Shown here: piece by piece, positions 1-8,990 of the stretch
Numbering within the stretch: the first letter of the stretch is position 1
Layout: each line of letters begins with the position of its first letter
Assembly (NCBI RefSeq): GCF_026241515.1
Contig: NZ_JAPHPW010000002.1
Span: 248,001-312,000 of the forward strand
Source of the DNA: Vibrio sp. 14G-20
GTDB lineage: Bacteria; Pseudomonadota; Gammaproteobacteria; Enterobacterales; Vibrionaceae
Direction of reading: 5' to 3'
DNA: 64,000 nucleotides
Made by a program: the position numbers and the translations under genes
Notes under the pieces: model-generated
Told to the model about the DNA's origin: nothing
The model's input: only the letters and a program-made list of their open reading frames with translations
Database searches by the model: none

Positions 1-1220
1 CAACCATCTCTAATGGCTTCCGCCGTGGCTTCTGGTCTTTGATAGTAGCCTTTCATGACGCTTGGACTCTTGATGCATACCTCACCCAGTTCACCCATGG
101 CGACTGAATTACCTTGTATGTCTGTAATCTTAATAAGGTGACCACACAAGGGTTGGCCAACACTGCCCGACAAGCGATCACCATCAATATGGTTAAAGGT
201 GGCAACCGGCGCTGTTTCAGACAGCCCATAACCTTCCAATACCGGAAGTTCGAATCGGGATTCAAACTGACGAATAACCTCAAGCGGCATAGAGGCGCCG
301 CCAGATACGCCAAGCCTTAAGCTGTGTTTGACTTGTTCAGAGCGTTTGCTTGTGTCTTCTAAACTATCAGGAGACTCTTCTCCAGCTCTTAGAAGCGCGA
401 TATACATAGTAGGTACGCCCGCAAACACACTGACTTTGTGGTTAATGATCTGTTCAATAACCAGTGACGGTTCAAAACGCGGAATTAAGACCATGGTTGA
501 CCCCGTCAACACGCTCGCATTCATCATTACGGTTTGGCCAAAGCTATGGAACAGAGGAAGCGTAGCCATGGTCGTGTCGCTGTATTCCAATCTCATTAGA
601 TACTGTGACGACATCGCATTGGTTTGCATATTGGTGTGGGAAAGCTCAGCGCCCTTCGGCTGGCCTGTGGTACCTGACGTATAAAGAATTACCGCGGTAT
701 CATCGCCATGACACGCTACAGACTCATACGCATCCAAAGGTTGTGCTAGCCAATCTGCAATCGTTTCTTGCTGCTCGTGTTTTTCTGAGAGCGTGGATGT
801 TGCGCCGTTTGGTATTGGCATAGACACGAAATGTTCGCAGTTATCGGCCTGCGCAAAACCTTGTAATCCATAGCGCCCAATGGGCAGCTCTTCACTGCCC
901 TCAAAGCATAAATAAGCTTTCGCATCTGAATCATTGAGGTGATAAGCGATCTCTCTGGCCTTGAATAACACATTCAAAGGCACCACCACACAGCCCGCTT
1001 TTAGAATCCCGTAATAAGCGATTGGAAAATATGTGACGTTCGGACACGACAACGCGACCTTATCTCCCTTCTTTAACCCGAGTCTTTTTAGATTCGCGGC
1101 CACGTTTCCAGAAAGTTGTTCTAACTGAGAAAAGCTGACTTCATCCGATCCCATACGCAGAGCGGCTTTAGTTGGAAAAAGCGAAGCGCTGCGCTCCAAG
1201 TTAACAGCAAGATTGTGCAT
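1..1220 (-). CDS. Acyl-CoA synthetase (AMP-forming), 3' end outside window
   Basis: The minus strand reads open from an ATG at 1220 to the window edge, giving about 406 residues of an ANL-superfamily fatty acid-CoA ligase. These enzymes adenylate a carboxylic acid and transfer it to CoA. The P-loop motif YTSGTTGQPKG lies near residue 179 and the A5-type motif LEGYGLSETAP near residue 325. The start is supported by a GGAG seven bases upstream. Families of this type are about 500-520 residues, so the C-terminal lid domain lies beyond position 1. No stop interrupts the reading, so the gene is truncated by the window, not broken. Chain-length preference cannot be read from the sequence. The divergent AraC-type gene at 1611 is the obvious candidate regulator. 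Confidence 0.9.
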   Translation of the reverse strand, partial: MHNLAVNLERSASLFPTKAALRMGSDEVSFSQLEQLSGNVAANLKRLGLKKGDKVALSCPNVTYFPIAYYGILKAGCVVVPLNVLFKAREIAYHLNDSDAKAYLCFEGSEELPIGRYGLQGFAQADNCEHFVSMPIPNGATSTLSEKHEQQETIADWLAQPLDAYESVACHGDDTAVILYTSGTTGQPKGAELSHTNMQTNAMSSQYLMRLEYSDTTMATLPLFHSFGQTVMMNASVLTGSTMVLIPRFEPSLVIEQIINHKVSVFAGVPTMYIALLRAGEESPDSLEDTSKRSEQVKHSLRLGVSGGASMPLEVIRQFESRFELPVLEGYGLSETAPVATFNHIDGDRLSGSVGQPLCGHLIKITDIQGNSVAMGELGEVCIKSPSVMKGYYQRPEATAEAIRDG

Positions 1221-1347
1221 CCATGATCTCCTTATTCGGCTTAGACCTGTTAATCACAGTCACCGTAGACGTTTTAATCGTTGTAATAAGTGTTGTCTTT
1301 GTTGCTATCAAACCCTGCACATTGGCGTGTCATGTAGGTAAGAGTAT

Positions 1348-1380
1348 TTATTGAGCAAAATAGTAATTATTGAGCAAAAT
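1348..1380. promoter_or_regulatory. 14-bp direct repeat pair in the divergent intergenic region
   Basis: TTATTGAGCAAAAT occurs at 1348-1361 and again at 1367-1380, a 19-bp period on the same DNA face spacing order as AraC-family half-sites. It sits between the acyl-CoA synthetase (start 1220) and the AraC-type regulator (start 1611). The rest of 1221-1610 shows no other clear feature. The repeats are seen directly; that the neighbouring regulator binds them is inference. Confidence 0.55.
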
Positions 1381-1610
1381 GTTTGAGATGTTCCAATATG
1401 CAACCCATTAAATTACAACATTTTGATAACATTTCGAACAGGTTTCAAAAAGACAAAAACCGGTGATATTCGGACACAGCTCTATCAGGCCTTGTAAAAC
1501 CTTGCACACATAAAGCAAAAGTTTGAACAAGCTTGGGAAAGTGAGAACAGGCGACAAGCGAAAATGTTAAGAGTTCGGTTAAGATGGCAATATTCAACAA
1601 GAGGCATCCT

Positions 1611-2636
1611 ATGAAATACACCGCAGTCTACGAACCCGATATGCAAGCATTCGGCATTCTTGATCTTCAATTACTGCATCGCTATATGTCACCCGCCCTC
1701 AATATCGAAGCATTATTGGAAGGCAGTAACATTGATGCTCTGCAACTCAACACGCCAGACACCCACATTACCTTGGCGCAAAAGTTGGCGGTGTTCAGTA
1801 ACGCATTGGCGAACACTGATGAAGGCGGTTTAGGGTTAAGAGTCGGCCAACAAGCACGGTTTAGCGACTTTGGTGTTCTAGGTTATGCCGTATTCAGTAG
1901 TGAAACGCTGTTAGATGCTTTGCTGATTGGATTTAAATATCTGCAACTTGCTGGCCCTGTACTTAGAAAAACGATGTCAGTAGAAGATAACGTTGGATAC
2001 TTTAGAGCCGAGCAGCTGATCGACTTGGACTCGCTGCTGCCATTTTGTTGCGAATATTGGTTCACCGCAATTCAAAGCCTGTGTGAAGAAGTACTGCAAC
2101 AGCCATTCCCATCCCAAGTGATCCGCTTCCCCTACCCGAAGCCAGAATACGGCGACCTCTACACAGAGATTTTCCGTTGCCCTGTCGAATTCAATAGTGA
2201 TCGCCTTGAATGGCAGTTTGATGCAACAAGTTTGTACTCGCCTCTTCCTACCGCCAATACCATCACGCTGCAGATGTGTCTGAAATCGTGTGACGACATG
2301 TTGGCAAAAGTCAGTGCGTCCACCAGCCTAAAAGAAAAAGTCTCGCAAATGCTACTTGAGAGACCTGGATGTTACCCTTCGATAGAATCTATTTCATCAG
2401 AACTGGGGATGTCTTCTCGAACACTACGCCGGCACCTCAAAGCCGTCGATACGAGTTACCAGAAGATACTTGACCACGTTCGTTTTCACCTTTCTCGACA
2501 CTACCTTTCTTCAACTCAAATGAGCATTGAAGAGATATCTGAGCGCGTTGGGTTTTCAGACAGCGCTAACTTTCGACATGCCTTTCGTAAGTGGAGTGGA
2601 AGCTCGCCCAGACAATACCGAAAAGAAGTGGTCTAA
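1611..2636 (+). CDS. AraC-family transcriptional regulator (arabinose-binding-domain type)
   Basis: A 341-residue regulator. The N-terminal two thirds resemble the ligand-sensing domain of OruR/ArgR-type AraC proteins. The C-terminal ~90 residues form two helix-turn-helix units: SIESISSELGMSSRTLRRHL and the recognition segment ISERVGFSDSANFRHAF, ending in the usual FRKWSGSSPRQYR. I prefer the ATG at 1611 because AAGAGG precedes it by six bases; an in-frame ATG at 1584 has no ribosome binding site. It is divergent from the acyl-CoA synthetase, and the 14-bp repeats between them suggest it controls that gene in response to a lipid or related acid. The effector is unknown. Confidence 0.88.
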   Translation: MKYTAVYEPDMQAFGILDLQLLHRYMSPALNIEALLEGSNIDALQLNTPDTHITLAQKLAVFSNALANTDEGGLGLRVGQQARFSDFGVLGYAVFSSETLLDALLIGFKYLQLAGPVLRKTMSVEDNVGYFRAEQLIDLDSLLPFCCEYWFTAIQSLCEEVLQQPFPSQVIRFPYPKPEYGDLYTEIFRCPVEFNSDRLEWQFDATSLYSPLPTANTITLQMCLKSCDDMLAKVSASTSLKEKVSQMLLERPGCYPSIESISSELGMSSRTLRRHLKAVDTSYQKILDHVRFHLSRHYLSSTQMSIEEISERVGFSDSANFRHAFRKWSGSSPRQYRKEVV

Positions 2637-2906
2637 CACGATTAAACGCCCTAAATTAAAATCTGATTAATACAACGAATCTCTCTCCGTCTTTCAAATT
2701 AAATAGTCGTTTGAACAACGCTTTATCGGCTATTTAACCGCAGAAAATATCGCGAAAACATGAAATATCACAACGGTATTTTAGCCAACAAACACGATAA
2801 ATTTCTTTTATCTTCACGACCATTTTTATTCGTTTTACCCAATCCAGTTTCTCCCCCATAGTCGCGGAAAATTCATCGTTTCTTTCACTATTTAGAGGCT
2901 CCTGCA

Positions 2907-4058
2907 TTGGACAACATCCAACCAACAACTCGCATAACTGTTCCTGTTATTGCATTGTCTTTTTACGCGATAGCTTCAGGCTACTTAATGAGTTCATTAC
3001 CATTAATGCTGTCTGAGTATGGCTTAGACAGTAATCTATCGAGTTGGTTGGCGAGTGCCTTTTATGCAGGTCTTTTAGCGGGTACGTTATTGATTGAGCG
3101 TGCGATCGCTCGCGTTGGTCACAAAGACGCGTTCGTCATCGCATTGAGTGTGTTCATCGCAACGATCCTTGTATTGCCATTGATCCCACACCAAGCGGTA
3201 TGGCTATTAGCTCGCTTTGTGGCTGGTGTGGCTGTTGCAGGTATCTTCGTGATTGTAGAATCTTGGCTAATGAGCGGTGATGAATCTCAGCGTGCGAAAC
3301 GTTTAGGGGTTTACATGTGTTCGCTATACGGCGGTTCTGCCGTTGGTCAACTTGGCATAGGATACCTTGGTATTACAGGCGGCGTGCCTTTCATTGCAAT
3401 GTTCACCTTGTTGTTTGGTGCAATCATTGTGTTGATGTACGGACAAGCGACAGCACCACAAATTCACGATGCTAAGTCTCTGTCACTGAAACAAATCAGC
3501 AAACTGAGCCACAGCGCACTAATTGGTTGTATTGTATCGGGGCTCACACTTGGTTCTATTTATGGCTTGATGCCTGTAGAACTGGCTCAGCGCAACATCG
3601 CACACCAAGATATTGGCGGTTTGATGGCCTTAGTAATTATGGGTGGTATGGCTGTTCAGCCGATGGTGACATGGTTATCTCACCACATAGGACAAGTGTT
3701 ATTAATGGCTCTGTTCAGCCTACTAGGGGTTGCAAGCATTGGTGTACTAACGATAAACCATGATTTCTACGTACTAGGCATGAGCCTATTCGTACTGGGC
3801 ATGGCAACATTCGCACTTTACCCAATTGCGATTAACTTAGGTTGTCGTAACTTAGACCCAAGCTATCTGGTGTCAGTGACTCAGGTTATGCTGTTGTGTT
3901 ACAGCATCGGTTCAGTCGCAGGACCATTAGTTGCGGATAGCTTTATGGACTCTCAAGCAGGACTATTTACTTACCTGTTTGCGTCTCTGCTAGCGACAAC
4001 GATTTACATGTTAATCGCAAGCCTAAAGCGCTCTCCTCTACAGATTGCTGGCGAGTGA
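2907..4058 (+). CDS. MFS transporter, YcaD-like
   Basis: A 383-residue inner-membrane protein with about twelve hydrophobic segments and typical major facilitator loops. The stretch RFVAGVAVAGIFVIVESWLM strongly resembles the corresponding region of the YcaD group, a family of uncharacterised transporters. Translation appears to start at a TTG (2907) preceded by AGAGG at 2894-2898; no in-frame ATG lies at a sensible place. Substrate is unknown. It stands alone, with about 270 bases upstream in which I saw no recognisable operator, and is followed by a weak terminator-like hairpin. Confidence 0.85.
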   Translation: MDNIQPTTRITVPVIALSFYAIASGYLMSSLPLMLSEYGLDSNLSSWLASAFYAGLLAGTLLIERAIARVGHKDAFVIALSVFIATILVLPLIPHQAVWLLARFVAGVAVAGIFVIVESWLMSGDESQRAKRLGVYMCSLYGGSAVGQLGIGYLGITGGVPFIAMFTLLFGAIIVLMYGQATAPQIHDAKSLSLKQISKLSHSALIGCIVSGLTLGSIYGLMPVELAQRNIAHQDIGGLMALVIMGGMAVQPMVTWLSHHIGQVLLMALFSLLGVASIGVLTINHDFYVLGMSLFVLGMATFALYPIAINLGCRNLDPSYLVSVTQVMLLCYSIGSVAGPLVADSFMDSQAGLFTYLFASLLATTIYMLIASLKRSPLQIAGE

Positions 4059-4088
4059 TATAGAAAGTTCATTAGATAGAGAATAGTG

Positions 4089-4130
4089 GGGCTCTTCGTG
4101 TGACTAATCGTCTAAATGAAGCGCCCTTTT
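4089..4130 (+). terminator. Weak rho-independent terminator after the MFS gene
   Basis: GGGCTCTTC (4089-4097) can pair with GAAGCGCCC (4118-4126) with one mismatch, followed by TTTT. The loop is long (about 20 nt), so strength is doubtful. Confidence 0.45.
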
Positions 4131-4176
4131 CTTTAACTGTAATAATGCGGAGAAATATAAAACCAGCGAACAGTGT

Positions 4177-4512
4177 TTAAGGTTGGAACACGTAACCTTC
4201 ACCCGTTATCGTCATGATCAGCCCATCACCAAACAAAGATCGAATTTCCGATATGGCGACGATCACAGAAGAATTGGTGACTTTCTCACTTTCCCAGCCA
4301 ATCTTCTTTAATTGACTAACACTGAACAGTTCGCCACGATGTCGATTCATAAATAAAATGATCTTTCGGTACGCCAAAGGCATAGTAGCCAGTACGTAAC
4401 CATTTTCAACATTGCGGATGAGTTTGGTGTTGAGTTCAACAATTTTACCGTTTAATTCAAGTACTAGGTTGTTTTCAGAGTGGTTCGTTTCTATTGCAGG
4501 ATAAGAGTCCAT
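4177..4512 (-). CDS. Small orphan winged-helix DNA-binding protein (OmpR/ToxR-type fold)
   Basis: A 111-residue protein made almost entirely of a Trans_reg_C-type winged helix. The hallmark pieces are present: RKIILFMNRHRGELFSVSQL, the recognition-helix region SSVIVAISEIRSLFG and the wing ITGEGYVF. It has no receiver domain and no transmembrane helix, unlike OmpR, CadC or ToxR. A paralogue of the same size and architecture lies immediately upstream on the same strand (4689-5036). Function is unknown. A role as a DNA-binding transcription factor is inferred from the fold. Confidence 0.75.
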   Translation of the reverse strand: MDSYPAIETNHSENNLVLELNGKIVELNTKLIRNVENGYVLATMPLAYRKIILFMNRHRGELFSVSQLKKIGWESEKVTNSSVIVAISEIRSLFGDGLIMTITGEGYVFQP

Positions 4513-4649
4513 TTTTATATCATTCCCTTACTATATAGCCAGCGACAATGTCAGATTCATTCATATTTATATAACGTCGCTTATAAGTGGACGTTTTAGA
4601 ATTGACGATAATCAATGGAACTCGTACGGTAAAGAGATTAAATTTTTAT

Positions 4650-4665
4650 TATTAATATATTAATA
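4650..4665. promoter_or_regulatory. AT-rich palindrome between the two winged-helix genes
   Basis: TATTAATATATTAATA is a perfect 16-bp palindrome formed by two copies of the self-complementary TATTAATA. It lies about 140 bp upstream of the 4177-4512 gene. It could be an operator, but AT-rich sequence makes chance palindromes common. Confidence 0.3.
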
Positions 4666-4688
4666 GGATATCAATAGGAGATTATTTA

Positions 4689-5036
4689 TCACTCCATAAC
4701 ATACCCTTCGTTGGAAACGGTTTGTATACAACGGCAGTCGAGAATCCTTCGTATCTCGTAAATAGCAACCAACACAGATGCAGTTGTCACCGCTTTACCA
4801 GCCCAACCTACACTCTTGAGAATTTGCTTACTTACAACTTGGCCTCTATTGAGGTAAAGATAGAAAAGTACTTTACGATGAGGCTCAGAAAGCGTTCCTA
4901 TTATTGAACCACAACCCTGCTTTCGAACAATTTTTGTACCTGATTGAAACTCTTTATTATTTAGAATAACCTTTGACGGGAATTCAAAATCATTCACACT
5001 TTTGATAGCTTGTTGCATTAATTCCTCGCATTGCAT
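4689..5036 (-). CDS. Small orphan winged-helix DNA-binding protein, paralogue of the next gene
   Basis: A 115-residue protein with a single winged-helix domain. Its landmarks are RKVLFYLYLNRGQVVSKQIL, SVLVAIYEIRRIL and VSNEGYV, which line up with those in the 4177-4512 protein. Neither has a receiver or membrane segment. Starts at 5036 (with GAGG ten bases upstream) and at 5018 (with AGGA four bases upstream) are both possible. The pair probably arose by tandem duplication; about 180 bp separates them, so each may have its own promoter. The biological role is not known. Confidence 0.72.
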   Translation of the reverse strand: MQCEELMQQAIKSVNDFEFPSKVILNNKEFQSGTKIVRKQGCGSIIGTLSEPHRKVLFYLYLNRGQVVSKQILKSVGWAGKAVTTASVLVAIYEIRRILDCRCIQTVSNEGYVME

Positions 5037-5166
5037 ATGCAGTCACCCTCTTGGATATTTCCAATAGTACCGAATAGAGTAAAAATACTAAATTGATAGA
5101 TATCTCAATACAGTATTATTACTGCAAAGATTGATCTTGCGTAATTGATCGAGGAAATAAACTACG

Positions 5167-6060
5167 CTAACCGGCAACCCGATGACTTTTACGATATTGA
5201 CTTGGCGATAAACCAAAATGCTTTTTAAAGCGATGTGAGAAGTTATAAGGATCTTTGTAGCCTAAGCGGTTGGCAATCATCGACACTGACCAATCTTGCT
5301 GCTTCAACAAGCTGGTCGCTTTGTCCATTCTCAGTTGTATCAACTTGCTACGTGGAGACACGTTAAACAACGACTTAGTGACTCGGTTTAACTGTTCTTC
5401 ACTGATGAAAACACGTTCTGCCATCCCCGCTACGGTCCACGCTAAATGTAGACTGCTTTCGATTTCGTTGTATAACGCCTGAACACGTGCCGTGGTGCTG
5501 GTCGATTTGGGCTCAAAGCCCGTTAAGGTTCGAATGATCTCGCTCATGAGCAGTTTTCTGTAACTTGCACGGCCGCCAATTTCAAAGTGAACCAAATTCA
5601 TCAGCGACCAGATCTGTTCACACTGTCCAAAAGGCACAATGTTCTGACCTAAACTCGCAATATGCTGCCATTGCGGGGCATCGGGCGTCAGCATCCACGC
5701 CATTTTCCAATAGTTGTATTGAGGATCTAGTTCAAAGCGAAATGGGGTTCCCGCAGGAAGAACCACAAGTGTGTATGGCGTAATCGCTTGTACTGAGGTT
5801 GCGGTGGTTAAGATTCCCCCCCCTTCTTGAGTAAAAATCAACGTATGAACATTTACAGATTCACGTTCAACCCAATACGCGTCATGCAGCTTTGCCATAC
5901 CAGCCATGTAGACGCCACAGCTTTTCATTTCCGGGATATCTTCAACGGTCAAAAAACGTTCTTTACATTGTTCCGCGAGAAAAACATCATCTTGCCACGT
6001 AGATTTAGGCTTCATTGCATCAATGACGGATTCGCACAGGTTTTGTTGTTTTTTAAACAT
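5167..6060 (-). CDS. AraC-family transcriptional regulator
   Basis: A 297-residue regulator. Residues about 45-160 look like a cupin-type AraC ligand-binding domain (TLVVLPAGTPFRFE). The C-terminal 100 residues carry the two helix-turn-helix motifs (MAERVFISEEQLNRV and IANRLGYKDPYNFSHRFKK) ending in FGLSPSQYRKSHR. It is divergent from the MATE exporter at 6111, with only 50 bp between the start codons, so a regulator-pump pair is very likely. The inducing compound is unknown. The first winged-helix gene lies 130 bp downstream on the same strand. Confidence 0.87.
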   Translation of the reverse strand: MFKKQQNLCESVIDAMKPKSTWQDDVFLAEQCKERFLTVEDIPEMKSCGVYMAGMAKLHDAYWVERESVNVHTLIFTQEGGGILTTATSVQAITPYTLVVLPAGTPFRFELDPQYNYWKMAWMLTPDAPQWQHIASLGQNIVPFGQCEQIWSLMNLVHFEIGGRASYRKLLMSEIIRTLTGFEPKSTSTTARVQALYNEIESSLHLAWTVAGMAERVFISEEQLNRVTKSLFNVSPRSKLIQLRMDKATSLLKQQDWSVSMIANRLGYKDPYNFSHRFKKHFGLSPSQYRKSHRVAG

Positions 6061-6110
6061 GTTGTTACTTCACTCAAATCACTATAGTTCTGCCATAAAT
6101 CGGAGAGCTT

Positions 6111-7508
6111 ATGACAACTAACATCAACCCTAACTCATCTATGAATAACAAGCCAGAGAGCATCTTACCTCGTATCGTTAAACTTGGTTTGCCTGTTGCT
6201 TTGCAAAGTGCGTTGGTTGCTATTCTTGCCCTTGCTGACGTCTTAATGGTCAGTGACTTTGGCATGGAAGCAGCGGCCGCTGTGGGAATTGCATCAAAAT
6301 GGCACTTCGTTGCTATTATGATTATGGCAGGGTTGGCCTCAGCAAACGGAACATTAGTCGCTCAATACTGGGGAAAGAACGACCGTAAAAGCGCACGCAC
6401 AGTGTCATCCATCGCAATGGTATTTGGCTTAAAAGTTCTGCTGCCTGTCACTGCAATCATCACTCTTGGATCCCAGTTTTTAATGATGTTGCAAACCAGC
6501 GATCAAACCGTGATTGAGCTTGGCGCCACTTACCTTTGGTACGGCTTTCCTGTTCTGCTGCTGACTCATATTGTTGTCGTGGTGGAAGCAAGCATGCGCT
6601 CATCAGGTGACACCGTAACTCCACTGTTACTAGGGGGGGTTACCATTGCACTCAACATTGCGCTTAACTTCATTCTAATTAAAGGGGCTTTCGGCATTCC
6701 AGCGATGGGCGTTGCAGGTGCGGCATTGGCAACAACCTTAGCGCGATTGATTCAAGTGGGCTTGATGTATAGCTACATGCGTATGCGTAAACACTGGCTG
6801 TTAACCACTCCAAGCTCACCACATCGTCCGTCACTGTGGCTGTCTTACCGACGTATTGCGTTGCCGCTAACGATGAATGCCGTGCTGTGGGCAATGGGTA
6901 CTATGGCATACCAAATGATCTTCGGTCACATGGGCACAACAGAGCTTGCGGTTTTCTCGATGCTCGCACCATTTGAATCGCTGTGTTACTCGATCTTCTT
7001 TGGTATTTCAGTGGCGTGTTCTGTTTTGTTAGGCCATTCATTAGGCCGTGATGAATTTGATGACGCGATGAGCATGGGTCTAACATTCATTAAAGCCGTC
7101 GTTGGGTTTGGCGCGGTCGTTGGGTTGCTACTGTTTATGGGTAAAGAACATGTTCTATCATGGCTAAACCTTTCTACCGATGCATTGTACCCACTCGCTG
7201 CACCTGCAATGACTATTATGTGTTTTGCAGTAGTCATTCGTATGCTCAACATGGTGATCATTAACGGTATTATTCGTGCTGGTGGTGATAACGCTTTTTG
7301 CCTGCGAATGGATTTCATCGCGATGTGGATGGTGGGTATTCCAGTATGTGTTTACGGTGCGTTTGTCGCTGGATGGGATTTCAAATACATCTATGGTCTG
7401 ATGTTGGTAGAAGAAGTGGTGAAACTGGCCATCTGTTCACACCGATACTTGAGCCGACGCTGGATCAATAACCTGACGGTTACCTACGAAGAGCCTCAAG
7501 CCGCGTAA
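6111..7508 (+). CDS. MATE-family multidrug/toxin efflux transporter
   Basis: A 465-residue integral membrane protein with twelve predicted transmembrane helices in two homologous halves. These are seen as paired segments such as LGLPVALQSALVAILALADV near the N-terminus and RRIALPLTMNAVLWAMGTMA in the middle. The MATE family exports cationic drugs and metabolites using Na+ or H+ gradients. GGAG precedes the ATG by six bases. The divergent AraC regulator likely controls it. Ion coupling and substrate cannot be decided from sequence alone. A clean terminator follows. Confidence 0.9.
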   Translation: MTTNINPNSSMNNKPESILPRIVKLGLPVALQSALVAILALADVLMVSDFGMEAAAAVGIASKWHFVAIMIMAGLASANGTLVAQYWGKNDRKSARTVSSIAMVFGLKVLLPVTAIITLGSQFLMMLQTSDQTVIELGATYLWYGFPVLLLTHIVVVVEASMRSSGDTVTPLLLGGVTIALNIALNFILIKGAFGIPAMGVAGAALATTLARLIQVGLMYSYMRMRKHWLLTTPSSPHRPSLWLSYRRIALPLTMNAVLWAMGTMAYQMIFGHMGTTELAVFSMLAPFESLCYSIFFGISVACSVLLGHSLGRDEFDDAMSMGLTFIKAVVGFGAVVGLLLFMGKEHVLSWLNLSTDALYPLAAPAMTIMCFAVVIRMLNMVIINGIIRAGGDNAFCLRMDFIAMWMVGIPVCVYGAFVAGWDFKYIYGLMLVEEVVKLAICSHRYLSRRWINNLTVTYEEPQAA

Positions 7509-7548
7509 TCTCTTACGTTCTAGGTTTAGTCATCGAACATAAAAACAA

Positions 7549-7572
7549 AAAGGTCTGAGAAATCAGACCTTT
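7549..7572. terminator. Bidirectional rho-independent terminator
   Basis: AAAGGTCTGA (7549-7558) pairs perfectly with TCAGACCTTT (7563-7572) around a GAAA tetraloop. A- and T-rich flanks serve both the MATE gene and the convergent ygbA gene. Confidence 0.88.
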
Positions 7573-7608
7573 CTTATTTCTAAACCGTTTTCCACTGCAA
7601 ACAATACG

Positions 7609-8004
7609 TTACTTTTTGTTCATTCGGATATGGCGGTTCGACACATTCGGCAATGGCTTCTCTGGCACTTTACGCTTCTCATGTATCAAATGTCGTATCG
7701 CTAAAATCGGATGTTTGAGTAGCATTCTTGGACCAGCATATCGCATCACTAAACGCATCTGCTCTTTAGGCTCAGGCTTATAGCAATGAATTGGACACTT
7801 ATTGCAGGTTGGCTTCGCCTCGCCATAAGGACAGCGATCAAGTCGTGTTTCGGCATAACGCAACAGTTGCTCGCACTCTTCACATAACGCGTTGTCCAAA
7901 CGAACAGCACCGTGATGATCTTTGCAATAGATGTGCACCATAGCAATAACAGTTTTGTACTCGGTTGCGAGTTCGCCTTGCAGAATGTTGTTATGTTGAA
8001 ACAT
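7609..8004 (-). CDS. ygbA: Nitrous-oxide-stimulated promoter family protein YgbA
   Basis: A 131-residue cytoplasmic protein with the cysteine cluster that marks the YgbA family: CEECEQLLRYAETRLDRCPY followed by CNKCPIHCY. In enterobacteria ygbA is induced by nitrosative stress through NsrR; the family's biochemical role is not settled, though the cysteines suggest metal or Fe-S binding. It starts two bases after the stop of the upstream acetyltransferase gene, so both are probably co-transcribed. The window also encodes nitrite reduction (31-34 kb), a potential source of nitric oxide. Confidence 0.85.
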   Translation of the reverse strand: MFQHNNILQGELATEYKTVIAMVHIYCKDHHGAVRLDNALCEECEQLLRYAETRLDRCPYGEAKPTCNKCPIHCYKPEPKEQMRLVMRYAGPRMLLKHPILAIRHLIHEKRKVPEKPLPNVSNRHIRMNKK

Positions 8005-8006
8005 GA

Positions 8007-8522
8007 TTAATTACTCAGTGATAGACCGTACAGGTTGAGATTGACGCTTTCATTGATCGCCTCTTCAACTCGCTCAAACACAAAACCCAACTTAGTCAGC
8101 AGTGCGATGCTTCGAATATTATCAGAGGTCGTGATGGCAACTAAATGATCGATATCAGCATTATGTTGAGCTTGTTCAATTATCGCTTGTGCCGCTTCCT
8201 TTGCATAACCTTGACCATAGACTTCAGGTACAAAACCATAACCAATATCATGCGCCTCTAGTGTGTCTCTTTTAATCAAACCACAGACACCGATTGGCGT
8301 TGAAGACTCTTTAATCTCAACCATCAGTAAACACACACCCTTCTCTCTATACATCTTAAGAATGTTGTTTTCGATGTATTCAACAGCCTTGCCAGTATCT
8401 GTAATTTCCTTGTTTCCGATGTAACGTAAGAAATCTTCTGAGCTATATAATCGCTGAATAAACGCCGCATCTTGAGGTGCGATCATTCTTAATCGTAAGC
8501 GTGCGGTATCGACTGCCTGCAT
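8007..8522 (-). CDS. GNAT-family N-acetyltransferase (RimJ/RimL-like)
   Basis: About 171 residues from the ATG at 8522, which has AAGGA ten bases upstream. The reading frame extends further upstream to 8594, but that extension has no ribosome binding site and starts away from the domain. The sequence begins with the typical TARLRLRMIAPQDAAFIQRL and contains the acetyl-CoA loop YGQGYAKEAAQAIIEQA. Members transfer acetyl from acetyl-CoA to amino groups of proteins or small molecules; this target is unknown. The gene directly precedes ygbA with essentially no gap. Confidence 0.85.
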   Translation of the reverse strand: MQAVDTARLRLRMIAPQDAAFIQRLYSSEDFLRYIGNKEITDTGKAVEYIENNILKMYREKGVCLLMVEIKESSTPIGVCGLIKRDTLEAHDIGYGFVPEVYGQGYAKEAAQAIIEQAQHNADIDHLVAITTSDNIRSIALLTKLGFVFERVEEAINESVNLNLYGLSLSN

Positions 8523-8619
8523 AGTGATATTTTCCTTGCTGGATAGCATGTAAATATTGAGTTCTAGATCTAAAATGATTATCCTCCACCGCATAAACTA
8601 AATACAAGGCTATGCAGCA

Positions 8620-8850
8620 ATGAACCGTAAGAAAAAAATCAATCAAATTCTAAAGAAAAGACAGAAACAGGCGACGTCTAAACTGCATGGTAGCAACAAG
8701 CCTCGCTATATTTCTAAAGCTGACCGCGCAAAAATGGAAGCTGAAGAGCAAGCGAAAGCCGCTCAAGAGCAAGCTGAAGGCACAGTTGAAGCTTCTGTTG
8801 AATCGGAAGAAGCGGGTATCGAAACTAAAGAGACAAAAGCTGCAGAGTAA
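8620..8850 (+). CDS. DUF2986 family small basic/acidic protein
   Basis: A 76-residue protein: a lysine-rich N-terminus (MNRKKKINQILKKRQKQA) followed by an acidic, alanine/glutamate-rich tail likely to be helical or disordered. This pattern is characteristic of DUF2986, found in Vibrio and Shewanella relatives, with no known function. It is divergent from the acetyltransferase gene and ends at a strong bidirectional terminator. Confidence 0.8.
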   Translation: MNRKKKINQILKKRQKQATSKLHGSNKPRYISKADRAKMEAEEQAKAAQEQAEGTVEASVESEEAGIETKETKAAE

Positions 8851-8910
8851 GTTGTAAACTCGCAGTTCTCTTGTCTGATACTCTTCCAAGAGCCAATGGA
8901 CAAGAACAAA

Positions 8911-8940
8911 AAAAGCAGCCTCTAATTGGGCTGCTTTTTT
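8911..8940. terminator. Bidirectional terminator
   Basis: GCAGCC (8915-8920) pairs with GGCTGC (8929-8934), flanked by A- and T-tracts. It ends both the DUF2986 gene (+) and the long iron-transport operon (-). Confidence 0.88.
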
Positions 8941-8990
8941 GATCGTACTTTTTTCATTACGTGGTTTATTAGCTAACTTATTTTAGCCAC

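Noticed and set aside
1..1220. Acyl-CoA synthetase region first looked like a broken gene because only short alternative frames appear in it
   Set aside because: Reading the minus strand from ATG 1220 gives one uninterrupted frame to the window edge with all expected motifs; the gene is only cut by the window.
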